Translations under genes and position numbers: made by a program
Assembly: GCA_026075535.2 (NCBI GenBank)
Contig: AP026542.1
Coordinates: 10,168,001 to 10,232,000, forward strand
DNA length: 64,000 nt
DNA from: Tricholoma matsutake
Lineage: Eukaryota; Basidiomycota; Agaricomycetes; Agaricales; Tricholomataceae
Direction of reading: 5' to 3'
The notes under the pieces: model-generated
Database searches by the model: none
Told to the model about the DNA's origin: nothing
Seen by the model: only the letters and a program-made list of their open reading frames with translations
In this document: in pieces, positions 62,294-64,000 of the stretch
Numbering within the stretch: the first letter of the stretch is position 1
How the letters are laid out: every line of letters starts with the position of its first letter

Positions 62294-64000
62294 CTACCAT
62301 ATAGTTTGATATGCATACATATGTTGCCAGTTATTTATAACAAATGACAAACATTTGTCCAGAACATTTTGAGATGTCCAGTTCACTTCTGCCCTTGAGT
62401 CCTTGTATTTAGGAATTAGCATGCAGCTCTGACAAATTTCTGACAAAGGTACAACAGCTCCAAGTCGAACTCCCTCTGAGTTCCAGGTTGTTTTTATTGT
62501 ATACATACCAGTTTGTCAATCTGCCTCTGATTGTTGTTTTGAATACCATTCAACATATGCCAATGGTACCTTTGGCCATGATTCTGGAGCATCTTGAGGT
62601 CCCAGCCCCAAATCAATCTTCTGTGGCAGGTGAAAAATAACTTTCACTCTACCAACTTGGGTACCTAAATGATGGACAAGATAATTGGATGCAGTTGAAC
62701 AGCTATAAATCAACACTTACCAGCTAATCCTGTAGATTCTGTTTTGAGAACTATTACAGTATCAAAATGACCAGAAGATTGCTGCCTTGAAATTGGAATT
62801 GCCTTGACGATATTCTCTCTCATCATCTTCATCTTGAAGACCAAGAGGGGAAAACTTGAACTGATTAAACACATCTAGGCATTTGAAGGGCAGGGGGAAC
62901 TGAATTGCTCTTTGATTAGAGGTACAATGAGTCAAAAATCTGTTCAAATATTCCTTGAGATGTTGTTCAAAGGCAGGTGCAAGAAATATTTGATATGGAT
63001 TTGTTGGGATAGTTGGGGAATTTTGCAAGAGATATTGAGCCTACAAGAGGCCCATCCAAGTTATTAGATGAATCCTCAGAGTAAGAGAGATAGGTTTCAA
63101 AGGAATCAACCTTTTCTTGACGAGAAAGCCAAGAAATCATTTGGGGAAATTTGTCTCTTTTGTTAGAGGCTTGCCATCCATGCTTAGCGAAATCAATATG
63201 GAGTCGTTCAAACATTTTGGTATTGTAGTTGTCGGTGGCCCCAAATAAGCATATGGAATCAATGATGTAGTGAAGAAGAGAATGTAACTTTGGAATGTTG
63301 AAATCTCCATGTATGCCAGTATCTTCCAGAAGAAAAGTACAATTTTCTTCCCATGTTGTTAGAGCATCTTCCATGTATTTCAAAGTATCTGTATCATGTA
63401 TGCTGTATTGAGCCAGATAGATGAAGTCCAAGATGGATTTGACTGCCAACAGCCCCTTTTTAGAAATCGCTCCTATGAGACAGCCCAAAAGGATTTTAGC
63501 CATGTTTTTATGCTCTGTTCCTGATATTTGAGACAAAGCAGATATGCCATTCTTGAAATGCCATACTCCATAAGCTGGTGGAAGAGTTCATATACATTGG
63601 TCCAGTTCTGCAGGTGACATTGCCCTCTGACACCAGCTAATTAAATGTTTCAAAACACCCTGGTATAGCTGGTGGAGAACATCAGGTGTTATTGATGTAT
63701 GGATGTCGGTAAATGGAAATTCTTGCCAGAAGGGGCAGTGAAGGCTTCCTGACACATCCTCGCTCATACATCTGCTGTAGAATTGAGATGGGGTATTGGA
63801 GGATGACATGGCATTGTTGATCACTGAAGATGTCCATTTCTGAGTCCTTGGATTGCTCTGTTCCATCTCCTGGAGATCCTTTTCATGAGTGCAACATTTT
63901 GGGCAGGTACCATATTTAGCACATGTAACTAGGCATTGTTCTGGATAATCAGCAACATAGCAAGTGAGGATTGGATGAACTCTTCGAATGGCCCCATCAC
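62294..64000 (-). pseudogene. Plavaka-type transposase, runs off the window
   Basis: On the minus strand: CYVADYPEQCLVTCAKYGTC and PKCCTHEKDL (63960-63880), SGSLHCPFWQEFPFTDIHTS and ITPDVLHQLYQGVLKHLISW (63740-63640), GTEHKNMAKILLGCLIGAIS, AVKSILDFIYLAQYSIHDTD, HGDFNIPKLHSLLHYIIDSI with TKMFERLHIDFAKHGWQASN (63536-62967), then C-terminal VKVIFHLPQKIDLGLGPQDA, YVEWYSKQQS and, after a break, VPLSEICQSCMLIPKYKD and NNWQHMYAYQTIW (62294). This is the Plavaka family of mushroom cut-and-paste transposases. Frame breaks at 63588-63536, 62967 and 62516 could partly be introns. The N-terminus lies beyond 64000. Confidence 0.8.

Noticed and set aside
1..64000. TET/JBP dioxygenase genes, which can accompany KDZ transposons in mushrooms
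   Set aside because: I looked for HxD...H dioxygenase patterns in the larger frames and found none. Only a possible KDZ-associated N-terminal fragment (20244-20640) is present.

Overview
This window is transposon-dense heterochromatin from a mushroom-forming basidiomycete (Agaricomycetes). The evidence is the mix of element types: chromodomain Ty3/gypsy elements, a Copia gag, a Helitron, Tnp2 (CACTA-like) and Plavaka transposases, a multicopy DUF6589-type gene and a multicopy Spt5-like gene. Introns are short (55-70 bp) with GTRNGY donors and CTAAC or CTGAC branch sites. I recognise no intact single-copy host gene. The only likely ordinary host gene is a broken fragment of a chitin synthase export chaperone (Chs7) at 19078-19582. 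Species cannot be named from the sequence.

Layout. 0-2.2 kb: decayed Copia gag (-). 2.2-2.9 kb: 3' end and LTR of gypsy family C (+). 2.9-8.5 kb: gypsy D (-), carrying an 893-bp TIR element. 9.2-11.0 kb: LTR and integrase end of gypsy E (-). 11.0-17.2 kb: full-length gypsy C (+) with two 421-bp LTRs, many stops and a damaged RT active site. 17.2-19.1 kb: low-complexity and hairpin repeats. 19.1-19.6 kb: Chs7 fragment. 19.6-32.4 kb: gypsy B (-), split by a young full-length gypsy A (22144-28190; 426-bp LTRs differing at two positions by eye; 5-bp TSD GCGGG) and by two hAT-like elements with 8-bp TSDs. 32.4-36.1 kb: Myb/SANT-like fragment, LTRs and hairpin repeats. 36.1-37.5 kb: Tnp2 transposase (-). 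37.9-38.5 kb: large foldback. 38.4-41.1 kb: Spt5-like pseudogene (+). 41.6-42.5 kb: hAT-like element. 43.3-44.2 kb: unknown basic/acidic gene. 45.4-45.7 kb: tRNA-type SINE. 45.7-47.5 kb: hairpin-intron cassettes and the Tnp2 C-terminus. 47.5-55.6 kb: 5'-truncated Helitron (Rep end, Pif1-type helicase, peptidase-like tail) split by two hAT-like elements. 56.0-59.4 kb: DUF6589-type pseudogene (+). 60.1-62.2 kb: SINEs, a periodic hairpin array and cassettes. 62.3-64.0 kb: Plavaka transposase (-), running off the window.

Two features stand out. First, gypsy families A and C both have a 10-11-nt match between the predicted start of the transcript in the LTR and the site just inside the 5' LTR, the geometry of Tf1-type self-priming. 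Second, at least ten copies of a ~30-bp palindrome (GGGCCCAAAY...RTTTGGGCCC) each sit at or just before a spliceosomal donor and intron. They recur as exon-intron cassettes, two clusters of them inside hAT-like elements.

Most sequence is poor in CpG and rich in TpG/CpA. Many stops look like CGA-to-TGA or TGG-to-TAG/TGA changes. Element A keeps many CpGs, which fits methylation-driven decay of older copies and a recent arrival of A.
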